Assembly: GCF_025370755.1 (NCBI RefSeq) | Contig: NZ_JAMXFC010000043.1 | Location: 1-48,486, forward strand | Source of the DNA: Laspinema sp. D2d | Lineage (GTDB): Bacteria > Cyanobacteriota > Cyanobacteriia > Cyanobacteriales > Laspinemataceae | Length of the DNA stretch: 48,486 bases | Reading direction: 5' to 3' | In this document: piece after piece, positions 17,540 to 26,415 of the stretch | How the letters are laid out: every line of letters begins with the position of its first letter | Position numbering within the stretch: position 1 is the stretch's first letter | Made by a program: the position numbers and the translations under genes | Notes under the pieces: model-generated | Database searches by the model: none | Seen by the model: only the letters and a program-made list of their open reading frames with translations | What the model was told of the DNA's origin: nothing

Positions 17540-19155
17540 AAATGAACTCCAGTGTTTGAGAGTCAATAAAAGGTCGGAGAACTGCGTCCTGGAAACCGAA
17601 GACGGGGTTTCCCATTTCCGGGACTGATTTCGCTATAGATGCTCCCTATAATAGGTAGGGAGTCCCTGATTTAGAATGTTTATTTTGCCTAGATAGTTTG
17701 AGGACATCTTGAGCATCATTCTTAATTTGAACGAGGGAATTTTCTAATTTAATAATGATGTCCACTTCTAAACACCCCGGATTGTATCCTGACTTACTGC
17801 TGATTACGCGGTACATCAAGGAAAGACAAGATTTTGATTTTCCTTGTTCCCTTGTTTGACATTTGCCAAATGCAGGATGTTCCCGTTAATGGCTTAGACT
17901 TGATTATTCCGGGAATGTTTCCGAGGGTTGAAATTTATTTCTTTTGAGCAACCGCCCTAAAAATTAAATTGAAACCCTGCCCGCCGTCGAAATTCATAAA
18001 CCATACGTTTTACCTTACCCAATAGAAGCACCTCTTGCCTTCCGTATTTTTGCGGATTTTACAACTTTTTATTTTTTGTTTAAATCATCAAAGAAAGTCA
18101 AAAAAATTGTTGAAACTTCCACTCTTATTTAGTGAATGCGATGGGAGAGTCCGCTCCCTGCCTGGTCTGAACCAAGACTCTGGCAGGGAGTTACCCTTCA
18201 TAATTTGGGAAATTTTTATTTACGAGAAAAGTTAATAATTCATGAAAATTTAGACCTTGGACATCCTTGAAAGGAAGTCCCGATCAATACGGCTAATTTA
18301 AGAGTTAGGGGAATTTTAGGGTTGTGGGAAGGTATAAAAATCCTAATCTTTTCAGTCAAATATTACTTTTAAAGAATTCAGTAATTTCCGTAAAAACTTG
18401 CAAATTAAAAAATATTGACTTAAGAAAATCTGCAAGTTAAAAAATAAATTAATTTGGGAACCTGAAATAAAGGGAGGGTTGTCTAGGGATGACTTTTAAA
18501 AAACTTTCCCCTAAAACTTATTAAAATACCCGAGAATTGAAAGAGTTAGTCAATTTTAATCTTTATTAAAATCTTTTTAAATTAAATCCCTGAACTGCCC
18601 CCTAAGTGAACTTCACTTAAGTCCCTAGAATAAAATACAAATGGGGTTAAAACTAATTTTTTCCCGATTAGGGTAGAAATCTATCATCTTAGAAGTCAGG
18701 GATTCAGCGTTAACTTGAACTAAGTACATTTAATAAGGGCTATAATTTAGAGAAAGGGTTGAGGTCGGATTTTTAGTCACTCCGAAATCGAGACGTCTCC
18801 CTTGGGGGATGGGTTCCCTATTTTCCGGATACCGGGAAAAATGTGGGAAAGTGCCGGTTTGAGTTTCAAAGGAGAAGGGGGTTCATTCATTCTCGACTGC
18901 CCTAAAATCCTCCAGTCTAACGGGTGAGAAAAATACGCGCCTTTTGTAGTAAGGGTTGTACGGTGATGTGTCGTCAGTCGCCGCTGACTCATATTTCGAT
19001 GTTGTTAACCTTAATCGCCACTTTTTCCCTTTTAAATACTGATCTGGAAACTCACTCAAATTGAGTGAGGTTTAAATCTTCCTCAGAGAAAATTCCCGGT
19101 AAAAAATACCGGCGTTTTCCAGATAGTTTAAATCATAATCAGAGAAAATTTTGTA
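17540..19155. other. AT-rich non-coding region of about 1.6 kb
   Basis: This gap lies between the start of the giant gene (minus) and the 3' end of gcvP (minus). No credible open frame was found; the short frames at 18035-18235 and 18777-18992 lack ribosome-binding sites and family resemblance. It holds several small symmetric elements: CTCCCTA/TAGGGAG (17642-17662), a stem at 18154-18190, a direct repeat TGCAA(A/G)TTAAAAAATA around 18399-18445, AAGTGAACTTCACTT near 18605, and CTCACTCAAATTGAGTGAG near 19053. It probably contains the promoter and a long 5' leader of the giant gene. Confidence 0.6.
18154..18190. terminator. Hairpin in the AT-rich gap
   Basis: CTCCCTGCC (18154-18162) and GGCAGGGAG (18182-18190) are perfect complements. 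The 19-base interior can form a smaller TGGT-CTGA-ACCA stem. On the plus strand it is followed by an AT-rich tract. Whether it terminates transcription or is part of an RNA leader cannot be decided here. Confidence 0.45.
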
Positions 19156-19187
19156 GAGAGGAGGGGTGCGATCGCACCCCTCCTCTC
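19156..19187 (-). terminator. Perfect 32-nt palindrome with HIP1 core after gcvP
   Basis: Bases 19156-19171 (GAGAGGAGGGGTGCGA) are exactly complementary to 19172-19187. The centre at 19169-19176 is GCGATCGC. On the minus strand it is followed by TACAAAATTTTC, so it could terminate gcvP transcription. Confidence 0.7.
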
Positions 19188-19210
19188 CCGCAATATCCGA
19201 TTCCCTTAAA

Positions 19211-22147
19211 TTACTCCGGGGAATAAGCTTCCATCGGTAAACAAGCACAGACTAAATTCCGATCGCCATAGGCATTATCAATCCGTCCCACCGAAGGCCA
19301 AAATTTGTGTTCTCGCGTCCAAGGGGCCGGAAATACTGCCTGTTCCCGACTATAAGGACGATTCCACTCCGAGGCGATCGCCACCATTGCGGTATGCGGC
19401 GCATTCTTCAAGGGATTATTCTCCCCATCCATCTTCCCCGCCTCGATCGCCCGAATCTCCTCGCGAATCGCAATCATGGCCTCACAGAAGCGGTCCAACT
19501 CCTCCTTAGACTCACTTTCCGTCGGTTCCACCATAATGGTTCCCGCTACGGGCCAAGAAACTGTAGGTGCATGGAATCCATAATCCATCAAGCGTTTTGC
19601 AATATCCTCCACCTCAATTCCTGCGGATTTTTTCAGCGATCGCAAATCCAAAATACACTCATGGGCCACTAACCCCGTTTTCCCCTTATACAACACCGGA
19701 TAAAACGGGTCTAACCGCTTGGCAATATAATTCGCATTCAAAATCGCCACTTGAGTTGCAGCGGTCAATCCTGCCGAACCCATCATTGCCATATACATCC
19801 AGGAAATGGGCAGAATACTCGCACTTCCCCACGGGGCCGCCGAAACCGCCCCGATCGCCTCGTCACTCCCCACCTTCACCACGGAATGTCCCGGCAGAAA
19901 CGGCACCAAATGGGGCATCACTCCAATCGGACCCATCCCCGGACCGCCACCCCCATGCGGAATACAGAAGGTTTTATGTAAATTCAAGTGACAGACATCG
20001 GCCCCAAAATCTCCGGGACGACATAATCCCACTTGGGCGTTCATATTCGCCCCATCCATATACACTTGACCGCCACAATCATGGATAACTTGGCACAGGT
20101 CCTTAATCCCCACCTCAAACACCCCGTGAGTCGAAGGATAAGTCACCATCAACGCCGCCAAGTTCTCAGAATGCTTCTGCGCCTTCGCCTTCAGGTCCTC
20201 AACATTAATATTTCCATTATCATCACAGGCAACTGGAACCACCTTCATTCCGCACATCACCGCACTTGCGGGATTCGTCCCGTGGGCGGAAGTCGGAATT
20301 AAACAGATATTACGATGAGATTCCCCGCGATGTTCGTGATACTGACGAATCACCAACAATCCCGCATATTCCCCCTGGGAACCGGCATTGGGTTGGAGAG
20401 AAATTCCGGCAAATCCGGTAATTTCTGCTAACCCCGCCTCCAATTGCTGGAATAATAGTTGATATCCCTGGGTTTGTGCGACTGGGGCAAAGGGATGAAT
20501 TTTCCCAAATTCCGGCCAAGTGATAGGAATCATCTCTGCTGTTGCATTCAGCTTCATGGTACAAGACCCCAAGGGAATCATCGAAGTCGTGAGAGATAAA
20601 TCCTTGGATTCCAAGCGATGCAGATAGCGCAACAGTTCCGTTTCGGAGTGATAGCGATTAAACACCGGATGCGTGAGATACTTACTCCGGCGGGCAAAGG
20701 TCGAGTCAAAGCTGCTATTCACCTCGGTTGCCAATTGTTCCACTGTAAACGGCAACGGTTCCCCACTAGCGAAAATCTGCCAGAGATTCTGTAAGTCTTC
20801 CAGGGTGGTGGTTTCATCTAAACTAATTCCCAGGGTCGTCTCATCCAGAACCCGGAGATTAATCTGATGATTCGCTGCTGCTGCGAGAACTTGTGACTGG
20901 GATTTTGTGCCCAAATCAACCCGCAAGGTATCGAAAAAGGGTTCAGAACCGAGATTGTATCCCAGACGGTTTAATCCGGCGGCTAAAATTACGGTAAGAT
21001 GATGGACGGTTTGAGCGATTCGTTTAATTCCACTCGGTCCGTGATACACAGCATACATGGAGGCAATCACCGCTAACAAGACTTGGGCGGTGCAAATATT
21101 GCTGGTTGCTTTTTCCCGACGGATATGCTGTTCGCGGGTTTGCAGGGCCAAGCGTAAGGCGCGATCGCCATTCACATCCTTAGACACGCCCACAATTCGT
21201 CCGGGTACCTGCCGTTTATACTCGTCCCGCGTCGCAAAATAGGCCGCGTGTGGTCCCCCATAGCCCAAAGGGACTCCAAACCGTTGGGTACTTCCTACGG
21301 CAATATCTGCCCCAAATTCGCCGGGAGGAGTGAGTAATGCCAGACTCAAAATATCCGCTGCAACCGAAACAACTGCGCCAGCAGTATGCGCTTGTTCCAC
21401 AAATTCCCGATAGTCATAAACCGCCCCATCGGTTGCCGGATATTGTAACAACACTCCAAATACCGGGCGATCAAACTTAAATTGTCTAGGATTGCCGACA
21501 ATTACCTCAATCCCTAGGGGTCTAGCGCGAGTTTGAACCACTTCAAGGGTTTGGGGATGACAATCCTCACTGACAAAATAAGCATTTGCCTTCGTTTTGG
21601 ACAACCCATAACTCAGAGTCATTGCTTCCGCTGCTGCCGTCGCCTCATCCAGCAGCGAAGCATTGGCAATTTCCAATCCCGTCAAATCCACAATCATCGT
21701 CTGGAAATTCAGCAGGGCCTCCAATCGTCCTTGGGCGATTTCTGCCTGATAGGGAGTGTATGCCGTGTACCACCCCGGATTTTCTAGGATATTCCGCTGA
21801 ATTACTGGCGGCGTGATGCAATCATGGTATCCCATGCCAATAAAGGACCGGAACAGTTGATTCTGGGAGGCGATTTGTTTGAGTTGGGTTAATGCTGCGG
21901 TTTCGCTGAGGGGTTGCGGCAGATTCAGGGGAGTATTGCGGCGAATCCGACTGGGAATCGTAGACTCAATCAGGAAATCCAGACTGGAAAACCCGACTTC
22001 CTGTAGCATTTGTTCAACTTCCTCTGAGGAGGGTCCATTGTGTCGGTGAACAAAGGCATCAGGGGTCATAATCGGTGGAGATTCGGGAGTAGGCGGAGAC
22101 TGTCTGACTAAATCTGTGTCGTTCACGGTTGTCTCGAAATTTAGCAT
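19211..22147 (-). CDS. gcvP: Glycine dehydrogenase (decarboxylating), P-protein
   Basis: A 978-residue PLP enzyme, full length for the single-chain P-protein. It decarboxylates glycine and passes the aminomethyl group to lipoyl-H-protein in the glycine cleavage complex, which handles photorespiratory glycine in cyanobacteria. The N-terminal half has [18 protein letters not shown] and [16 protein letters not shown]; the PLP-lysine region is [20 protein letters not shown] at about residue 720; the C-terminus keeps [12 protein letters not shown] and the [15 protein letters not shown] block. It lies downstream of gcvH on the same strand with a 160-base spacer containing a REP-like palindrome. gcvT is not in the window. 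The first 25 residues ([12 protein letters not shown]) are a disordered extension. Confidence 0.97.
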   Translation of the reverse strand: MLNFETTVNDTDLVRQSPPTPESPPIMTPDAFVHRHNGPSSEEVEQMLQEVGFSSLDFLIESTIPSRIRRNTPLNLPQPLSETAALTQLKQIASQNQLFRSFIGMGYHDCITPPVIQRNILENPGWYTAYTPYQAEIAQGRLEALLNFQTMIVDLTGLEIANASLLDEATAAAEAMTLSYGLSKTKANAYFVSEDCHPQTLEVVQTRARPLGIEVIVGNPRQFKFDRPVFGVLLQYPATDGAVYDYREFVEQAHTAGAVVSVAADILSLALLTPPGEFGADIAVGSTQRFGVPLGYGGPHAAYFATRDEYKRQVPGRIVGVSKDVNGDRALRLALQTREQHIRREKATSNICTAQVLLAVIASMYAVYHGPSGIKRIAQTVHHLTVILAAGLNRLGYNLGSEPFFDTLRVDLGTKSQSQVLAAAANHQINLRVLDETTLGISLDETTTLEDLQNLWQIFASGEPLPFTVEQLATEVNSSFDSTFARRSKYLTHPVFNRYHSETELLRYLHRLESKDLSLTTSMIPLGSCTMKLNATAEMIPITWPEFGKIHPFAPVAQTQGYQLLFQQLEAGLAEITGFAGISLQPNAGSQGEYAGLLVIRQYHEHRGESHRNICLIPTSAHGTNPASAVMCGMKVVPVACDDNGNINVEDLKAKAQKHSENLAALMVTYPSTHGVFEVGIKDLCQVIHDCGGQVYMDGANMNAQVGLCRPGDFGADVCHLNLHKTFCIPHGGGGPGMGPIGVMPHLVPFLPGHSVVKVGSDEAIGAVSAAPWGSASILPISWMYMAMMGSAGLTAATQVAILNANYIAKRLDPFYPVLYKGKTGLVAHECILDLRSLKKSAGIEVEDIAKRLMDYGFHAPTVSWPVAGTIMVEPTESESKEELDRFCEAMIAIREEIRAIEAGKMDGENNPLKNAPHTAMVAIASEWNRPYSREQAVFPAPWTREHKFWPSVGRIDNAYGDRNLVCACLPMEAYSPE

Positions 22148-22189
22148 GAGTTAGGGAATTGGGGAGAGGTTTTTAACAGGGAGGAGGGA

Positions 22190-22209
22190 GGGCGCACCGT
22201 GGTGCGCCC
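22190..22209. repeat. REP-like palindrome between gcvH and gcvP
   Basis: GGGCGCACC-GT-GGTGCGCCC is a perfect inverted repeat followed by CTACAACG. It shares its core with the element at 6543-6572. Placed inside the likely gcvH-gcvP transcript, it could act as a processing or attenuation hairpin. Confidence 0.75.
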
Positions 22210-22310
22210 CTACAACGTCACCGGAAGCATGATTACTCTGAAAATTTCTTATATCGGTTCCGGATGGGGGCTGATATTAGCAATTCAGACGGCAGTCGGC
22301 AAACCCACAG

Positions 22311-22700
22311 CTATTCTCCTTCTACTTGGGCGCGATATTCATTCGCGGACATCGCATCTTCCAGTTCATCGGGGTCATTAACACGCACCTTCAGCAACCA
22401 ACCTTCACCGTAGGGGTCGTCTCCAATCAGTTCTGGGGCTTCAATCACTTCATTGTTCCGTTCTACAATCGTTCCGGATATAGGGGCGTACAGGTCTTCT
22501 ACTGCCTTAACTGACTCAATCGTACCAAAAGTCGAGCCTTTTTCCAGGGCTTCACTAATATCGGGCAGTTCCACAAATACGATGTCCCCCAGTTGATCCA
22601 GGGCAAAGGCACTGATCCCTATGGTAGCAATTTCCCCATCTAGGCGAACATACTCATGGCTATCAAGGTATTTGAGATCTTCAGGATATTCCAGGTTCAC
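22311..22700 (-). CDS. gcvH: Glycine cleavage system H-protein
   Basis: A 129-residue lipoyl carrier with a GTG start preceded by GAGGAAA. The lipoylation site is Lys65 in [14 protein letters not shown]; the [10 protein letters not shown] segment and the C-terminal [10 protein letters not shown] block are conserved. It shuttles the aminomethyl and dihydrolipoyl groups among P-, T- and L-proteins. gcvP follows on the same strand. No glycine riboswitch pattern could be made out in the 360 bases upstream. Confidence 0.95.
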   Translation of the reverse strand: MNLEYPEDLKYLDSHEYVRLDGEIATIGISAFALDQLGDIVFVELPDISEALEKGSTFGTIESVKAVEDLYAPISGTIVERNNEVIEAPELIGDDPYGEGWLLKVRVNDPDELEDAMSANEYRAQVEGE

Positions 22701-23057
22701 GATTATTTCCTCACACTAACTGCACGGGATTTCCCTAATCATAGAAAGGACGCCTCTACAAGGCAATCATAATTGTCGAATTCTGCAAATCTCTCCCTTT
22801 TCCGGGGGAACTGGGCTGCGATTTTCTCTGTGTAGGGTAAATTGCTCATATCATAAATCATCTATTTTGTCAATAGCTATTTTTTAAAATTACAGGTTAT
22901 TAACTTCGTTAATTTGATGTGAGAAAGGAGACGAGTCTTCATCTGGCTGAAAATTTGGGGTTCACCCGCCCCAAGTGAGGTTAATTTTAATCAGCAACAG
23001 CCCGAGATTGTTCTGACCCCTTAACCGACCTTAATTGAGGAAAAAGAAAAGACTTGA
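22701..23057. other. Intergenic region upstream of gcvH
   Basis: About 357 bases with no supported gene. It must contain the minus-strand promoter of gcvH and the 3' end of the LRR-like gene. A TTTAAAATTACAGGTTATTAA tract around 22880-22905 is AT-rich. No clear riboswitch or terminator is seen. Confidence 0.4.
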
Positions 23058-23840
23058 CTAAGAACTGGGCAGAAGTTTTAGGAGGTCTAATTGGCTTCCT
23101 AATGGAGTTTTCTTTAAATTGGCGGTGTCTGTTTCATTTAAAAGGGAATATCTTAGGGTTAGAGATTCTAAATGGGGGAGGGCGTTGGAATTAAAGAGTT
23201 GTAAATAATGAGAAAGGGGGGTTTTGTGTTCTTCATGGTTTTGAATATAGGTTTCGGAATAGTCGGTAAAATCCAGGGTTTTGAGTTGACTAAAGCAAGT
23301 GGATTGGGCTAAATTTAAAATAAAATCTTGCGTATTGTAGCCGGTTTGGATGGTGAGATGTTTTAAGGGGTGAGAATTGCGTTTAAAAAAGGCGGGACTA
23401 GGGGCGGAGGGAATGGAGAGTTGTTCTAAATTGGGCATTTTATCCAGAAGTCGCGCGACGATGCCCTGTTCGGCAAATTTACCTATAATGGTGCGATTAT
23501 GGTGTTGGGGTTGAGTGCCTTGGATCTCTAAAAGTTTCAGGTTTTGATAGGTTCCTTCTCCTCGGGTTAAGGGTTCTAAATCCCACGATCGCGTTCCGTT
23601 GATGCCTTCATCCGGGGCAGATAGACGCAGGGTTCCTAGAAAGGGGGCAAAGTCGGCAAAAGCAAGGAGTTCTAGGATTTCTTCATAAAATTCATCATCG
23701 ACATCAACATAATAATCTAGCTCAAGCAATCCATTCTGGGTTGAACCAATGAGTAAAGAGTTGTTGATTTCGGACAATTCGCATTGATAACCGGCTAAAT
23801 ATCTGCATAATTGTTTGAGGGCTAAATTTGATACTTCCAT
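23058..23840 (-). CDS. Leucine-rich-repeat-like protein of unknown function
   Basis: About 260 residues (ATG at 23840; a second ATG lies two codons upstream at 23846). The protein has irregular LRR-type strands at about 25-residue intervals: FLGTLRLSAP, NLKLLEIQG, NLEQLSIPS, PLKHLTIQTG, QLKTLDFTD and HLESLTLRYS. The N-terminal 80 residues are acidic (DYYVDVDDEFYEEILELLAF). It has no signal peptide or membrane segment, so it is likely a cytoplasmic binding protein. It resembles the bacterial LRR proteins seen next to WGR or STM4015-type genes, but nothing of that sort is beside it. Function unknown. Confidence 0.6.
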   Translation of the reverse strand: MEVSNLALKQLCRYLAGYQCELSEINNSLLIGSTQNGLLELDYYVDVDDEFYEEILELLAFADFAPFLGTLRLSAPDEGINGTRSWDLEPLTRGEGTYQNLKLLEIQGTQPQHHNRTIIGKFAEQGIVARLLDKMPNLEQLSIPSAPSPAFFKRNSHPLKHLTIQTGYNTQDFILNLAQSTCFSQLKTLDFTDYSETYIQNHEEHKTPLSHYLQLFNSNALPHLESLTLRYSLLNETDTANLKKTPLGSQLDLLKLLPSS

Positions 23841-24002
23841 ATTCAATTTCAGGGGTAGGGTGACCTAGCGGATGAACAGAGAATTGGGGCGATCGCGCTT
23901 TAGCATTCTCTGGAGTTTCACCACCCCAAATTATATCCCATCGGGTTTACCCAAGGGTCGGGCAATTTTAGGCGGGCGATCGCAAGTCTTCCTAAAATAC
24001 AA

Positions 24003-24027
24003 AAGACGCGAATTATTATCGCGTCTT
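24003..24027 (-). terminator. Rho-independent terminator of the M16 peptidase gene
   Basis: AAGACGCGA (24003-24011) and TCGCGTCTT (24019-24027) form a nine-pair stem. Read on the minus strand it is followed by TTGTATTTT, a T-rich tail, 25 bases after the peptidase stop codon at 24050. Confidence 0.7.
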
Positions 24028-24049
24028 CCTAACCTTTGGACTCGGTATT

Positions 24050-25390
24050 TTATACAGCGGGTTTAATCGTTACAACGCCATAAGCATCCGCCGACAAATA
24101 GTCTAATGCCGCTTGCTGGATATCTTCCGGAGTGAGGGACTGTAAGTGAGTCGGATAATTGAACGCCGGTTCTAAATCTCCCATCAGGGAATGGTAATAT
24201 CCATAAAGGTTAGCCCGATCGCTCGGGGTCTCGTTACTAAAGATAAACCGATTCACCACTTGAGTGACAATGCGATCGATTTCTGATTGACGCACCATCT
24301 CGCGATGGAACCGGCGAAGATGTTCCTGGATTGCCGCTTCAACTTTCTCCAGATTTTCCGAGGGCAAGTGAGCAGAAATCGTGAAAATCCCCTGATGATG
24401 AAAAGAACTATTACTGACTGAAATGCCAGAAACTAACCCTTTTTCTTCGCGCAAATCCTGGACTAACCGTCCCATCCGTCCCCGTCCCAGAATCGAGGCG
24501 ACGGCATCCAAAGCGTAAGTCTTGTTTAACTCCGTTAATCCCGGAACTCGCCACATCATCACCAGTCTTGCCTGTTGCAGCTTTTCATCAATGAATTCCC
24601 GGCGGACAATGTTCTGAAATGCTGGTTCGGGGGTTGCGCCGATGACTTGACTCGGTTCAGGAATGAGTTGTTCGTCATCGGTAGCAAGTTGCCAGTTTGG
24701 ATTGAGAGAGAAGGCAGGACGTCCGTTTTTTTCAAACCCCTCTGCCACAATTTCGATTAATTGTTCTACGGGTAAATTACCCACCGCCACAGCAGTGAGC
24801 GATCGCGGTTGATACCAAGTTCCGTGGAAATCCCGCATCTGCTGTGCCTTTAAACTGGCGATCGTTTCCGTCGGACCCAAAACCGGGCGACGGTAAGGCA
24901 ATCGTTCAAAGGCGGTTTCCATTGCCCGAGAATAAATGCGGCGACGGGGATTATCCTCCGATCGCCGAATTTCTTCTAACACCACCAGTCTTTCCCGTTC
25001 AAACCCATCCTCGGGAATACTCGGATTGAGTACCACGTCAATTTGTAAAGGAGCGAGTTCGGCAAAATCTTGGGGGGCTGAGGTAATATAGTAGTGCGTA
25101 TAATCCTGACTTGTAGCAGCATTTGTTACAGCACCGCGTTCCTCGATTCGGCGCTCAAACTCCCCGCTTTCCAGGCGTTGAGTTCCTTTAAAAACCATGT
25201 GCTCCAAAAAGTGGGCCATCCCGTTGATTTCATCGGATTCCACCGCCGAACCAACATTTGCCCAAATGCTCAGGTTTACCGCCTCCACTGGCATCTGTTC
25301 TGCGATAATCGTCAATCCATTCGGCAGGCGATGAATCTTAGGGCAGTTCAGACGAGGGAGAGAGGAAAACTTAACAAGCGTTGAAGTCAT
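24050..25390 (-). CDS. M16 family zinc metallopeptidase (processing-peptidase-like)
   Basis: A 446-residue protein with the inverted zinc motif H-x-x-E-H in GMAHFLEHMVFKGTQ (about residues 58-72) and the downstream acidic ligand region about 75 residues later (VVLEEIRRSEDNPRRR). It has the usual two-lobed M16 architecture, with the C-terminal lobe containing RVPGLTELNKTYALDAV and GRMGRLVQDLREEKGL. Full-length for the one-chain bacterial M16B type. It is probably cytoplasmic or periplasmic and degrades small peptides, as no signal peptide is visible. Cyanobacteria often carry a tandem pair with one active and one inactive subunit; only the active-type member is here. Confidence 0.9.
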   Translation of the reverse strand: MTSTLVKFSSLPRLNCPKIHRLPNGLTIIAEQMPVEAVNLSIWANVGSAVESDEINGMAHFLEHMVFKGTQRLESGEFERRIEERGAVTNAATSQDYTHYYITSAPQDFAELAPLQIDVVLNPSIPEDGFERERLVVLEEIRRSEDNPRRRIYSRAMETAFERLPYRRPVLGPTETIASLKAQQMRDFHGTWYQPRSLTAVAVGNLPVEQLIEIVAEGFEKNGRPAFSLNPNWQLATDDEQLIPEPSQVIGATPEPAFQNIVRREFIDEKLQQARLVMMWRVPGLTELNKTYALDAVASILGRGRMGRLVQDLREEKGLVSGISVSNSSFHHQGIFTISAHLPSENLEKVEAAIQEHLRRFHREMVRQSEIDRIVTQVVNRFIFSNETPSDRANLYGYYHSLMGDLEPAFNYPTHLQSLTPEDIQQAALDYLSADAYGVVTIKPAV

Positions 25391-25783
25391 TAGATACTCG
25401 TTTATTTGAGATTTCTTTTTCTATCTTAATCATTCTTTACGCAATGGGGAGGGTACAATCACAGATTTCTCAGTTGCCCAGCAGTTTTACCCCAAGGCGA
25501 TCGCCCCAAATATCTAGCCCTACTATTACATCCCGAAATATATACCATTACTAACCCGTTACATCTCCCCCATCCCCCAATTCTCCCCCATCTCCCCCAT
25601 CCCCCAATTCTCCCCCATCTCCCCCATCTCCCAATTCCCCCCAATCCCCATATAATAGGAACGGATAGGATTTTTCCCTCATTCTGGAAAAACCAACACC
25701 AGTTGGCCGATTCTATTCAGGGGCATCAAATGAATTACTAATCAGGGTAACCATTCAATGGATCGTTTTGGAGGAGAACCAGC
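25391..25783. other. Intergenic region with C-rich minisatellite
   Basis: About 390 bases without a supported gene, between the M16 gene (minus) and the STAS gene (plus). It holds the minisatellite listed separately and the divergent promoters. The 61-codon minus-strand frame across the repeat (WGRWGRIGGWG type) is only a repeat translation. Confidence 0.5.
25563..25650 (-). repeat. G-rich minisatellite (minus strand), related to 4475-4545
   Basis: The plus strand shows repeated units such as CTCCCCCATCTCCCCCATCC and CCCCCAATTCTCCCCCATCT. On the minus strand this is GGGGGAGATGGGGG, the same unit type as the element near 4475. Runs of four to six G's make it G-quadruplex prone. Confidence 0.8.
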
Positions 25784-26110
25784 ATGAACGTCATTGTTAA
25801 ACCCCAGGGCAATTTAGATGTGAAAGTCTCCGCAATGCTTCAGCAAAAAATTGCAGCTTTAGTGGCGGAAAACTATAACCATTATTTCATTGATTTGGCC
25901 GGGGTCAAGTCTTTAGGTCATTGTGGGGTCAGCACCTTATTGGCGGTTGATCGCCTAGTTCGTAAAACTGGCAAACGCTTAAGTTTGTGCAACTTAAATA
26001 CTTCCGTTCAATACATTTTGGAAATTAGTGACCTTGCCTGTGAACTCGATATTGTAGAGTCCGGGTATGATGATGAAATGCTTCGAGTCGGCACAACTAT
26101 CCAAGTCTAA
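25784..26110 (+). CDS. STAS domain protein (anti-sigma-factor antagonist-like)
   Basis: A 108-residue single-domain STAS protein behind a strong GGAGGAGAA ribosome-binding site. It has the family order: PQGNLDVKVS, YFIDLAGVKSLGHCGVSTLL, VRKTGKRLSLCNLN and VQYILEISDL. The loop after the second strand (residues about 44-52) carries Ser46 and Ser52, either of which could be the phosphorylated serine of SpoIIAA-type antagonists. It probably acts in the cytoplasm in a partner-switching signal chain with an RsbW-type kinase that is not in this window. Confidence 0.85.
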   Translation: MNVIVKPQGNLDVKVSAMLQQKIAALVAENYNHYFIDLAGVKSLGHCGVSTLLAVDRLVRKTGKRLSLCNLNTSVQYILEISDLACELDIVESGYDDEMLRVGTTIQV

Positions 26111-26415
26111 TTCGCAAGGCGATCGCCTTCACAGGATCAGGCACTCATCTACTATGCCAACTTTATTTCTGACTTAGGATTGACAGCCATTCGCCCTAAT
26201 TACAGCTTATTAACCGTTGCCGTATTTTTGTTAAAATTACCGACTGCCCCTCATTAAATTCTGGGTAAAAGTCCCAAATCTCAGAGGGGGGAGACCTTTG
26301 GTATCAGCCCCTGCACTGGATCACTTTTCAATTTTTGCCCCTCGTCCACCGTTCCCAAATACTGAAAAATCCTTTACAATTAAAAAAATATTAAAAAATG
26401 TAAAGCTTATCTCGA
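26111..26415. other. Intergenic region upstream of crtD
   Basis: About 305 bases, no gene seen. Near the crtD start an AT-rich inverted repeat CTTTACA...TGTAAAG (about 26371-26405) with a 20-base A/T spacer may be part of the promoter or an operator. Confidence 0.4.

Noticed and set aside
16781-17627. Long plus-strand frames opposite the N-terminal part of the giant gene
   Set aside because: Antisense shadows of Thr/Glu/Asp-rich coding repeats, no start signals or family resemblance.
18777-18992. 71-codon minus-strand frame in the AT-rich gap
   Set aside because: No ribosome-binding site, composition unlike neighbours and no recognisable domain.
22701-22860. Glycine riboswitch upstream of gcvH
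   Set aside because: Searched by eye for the paired GGA...CCGA..GG pattern of tandem aptamers; not found.
25459-25644. Minus-strand frame with WGRWGRIGGWG repeats
   Set aside because: It is just the translation of the G-rich minisatellite; no ribosome-binding site and no independent protein signature.
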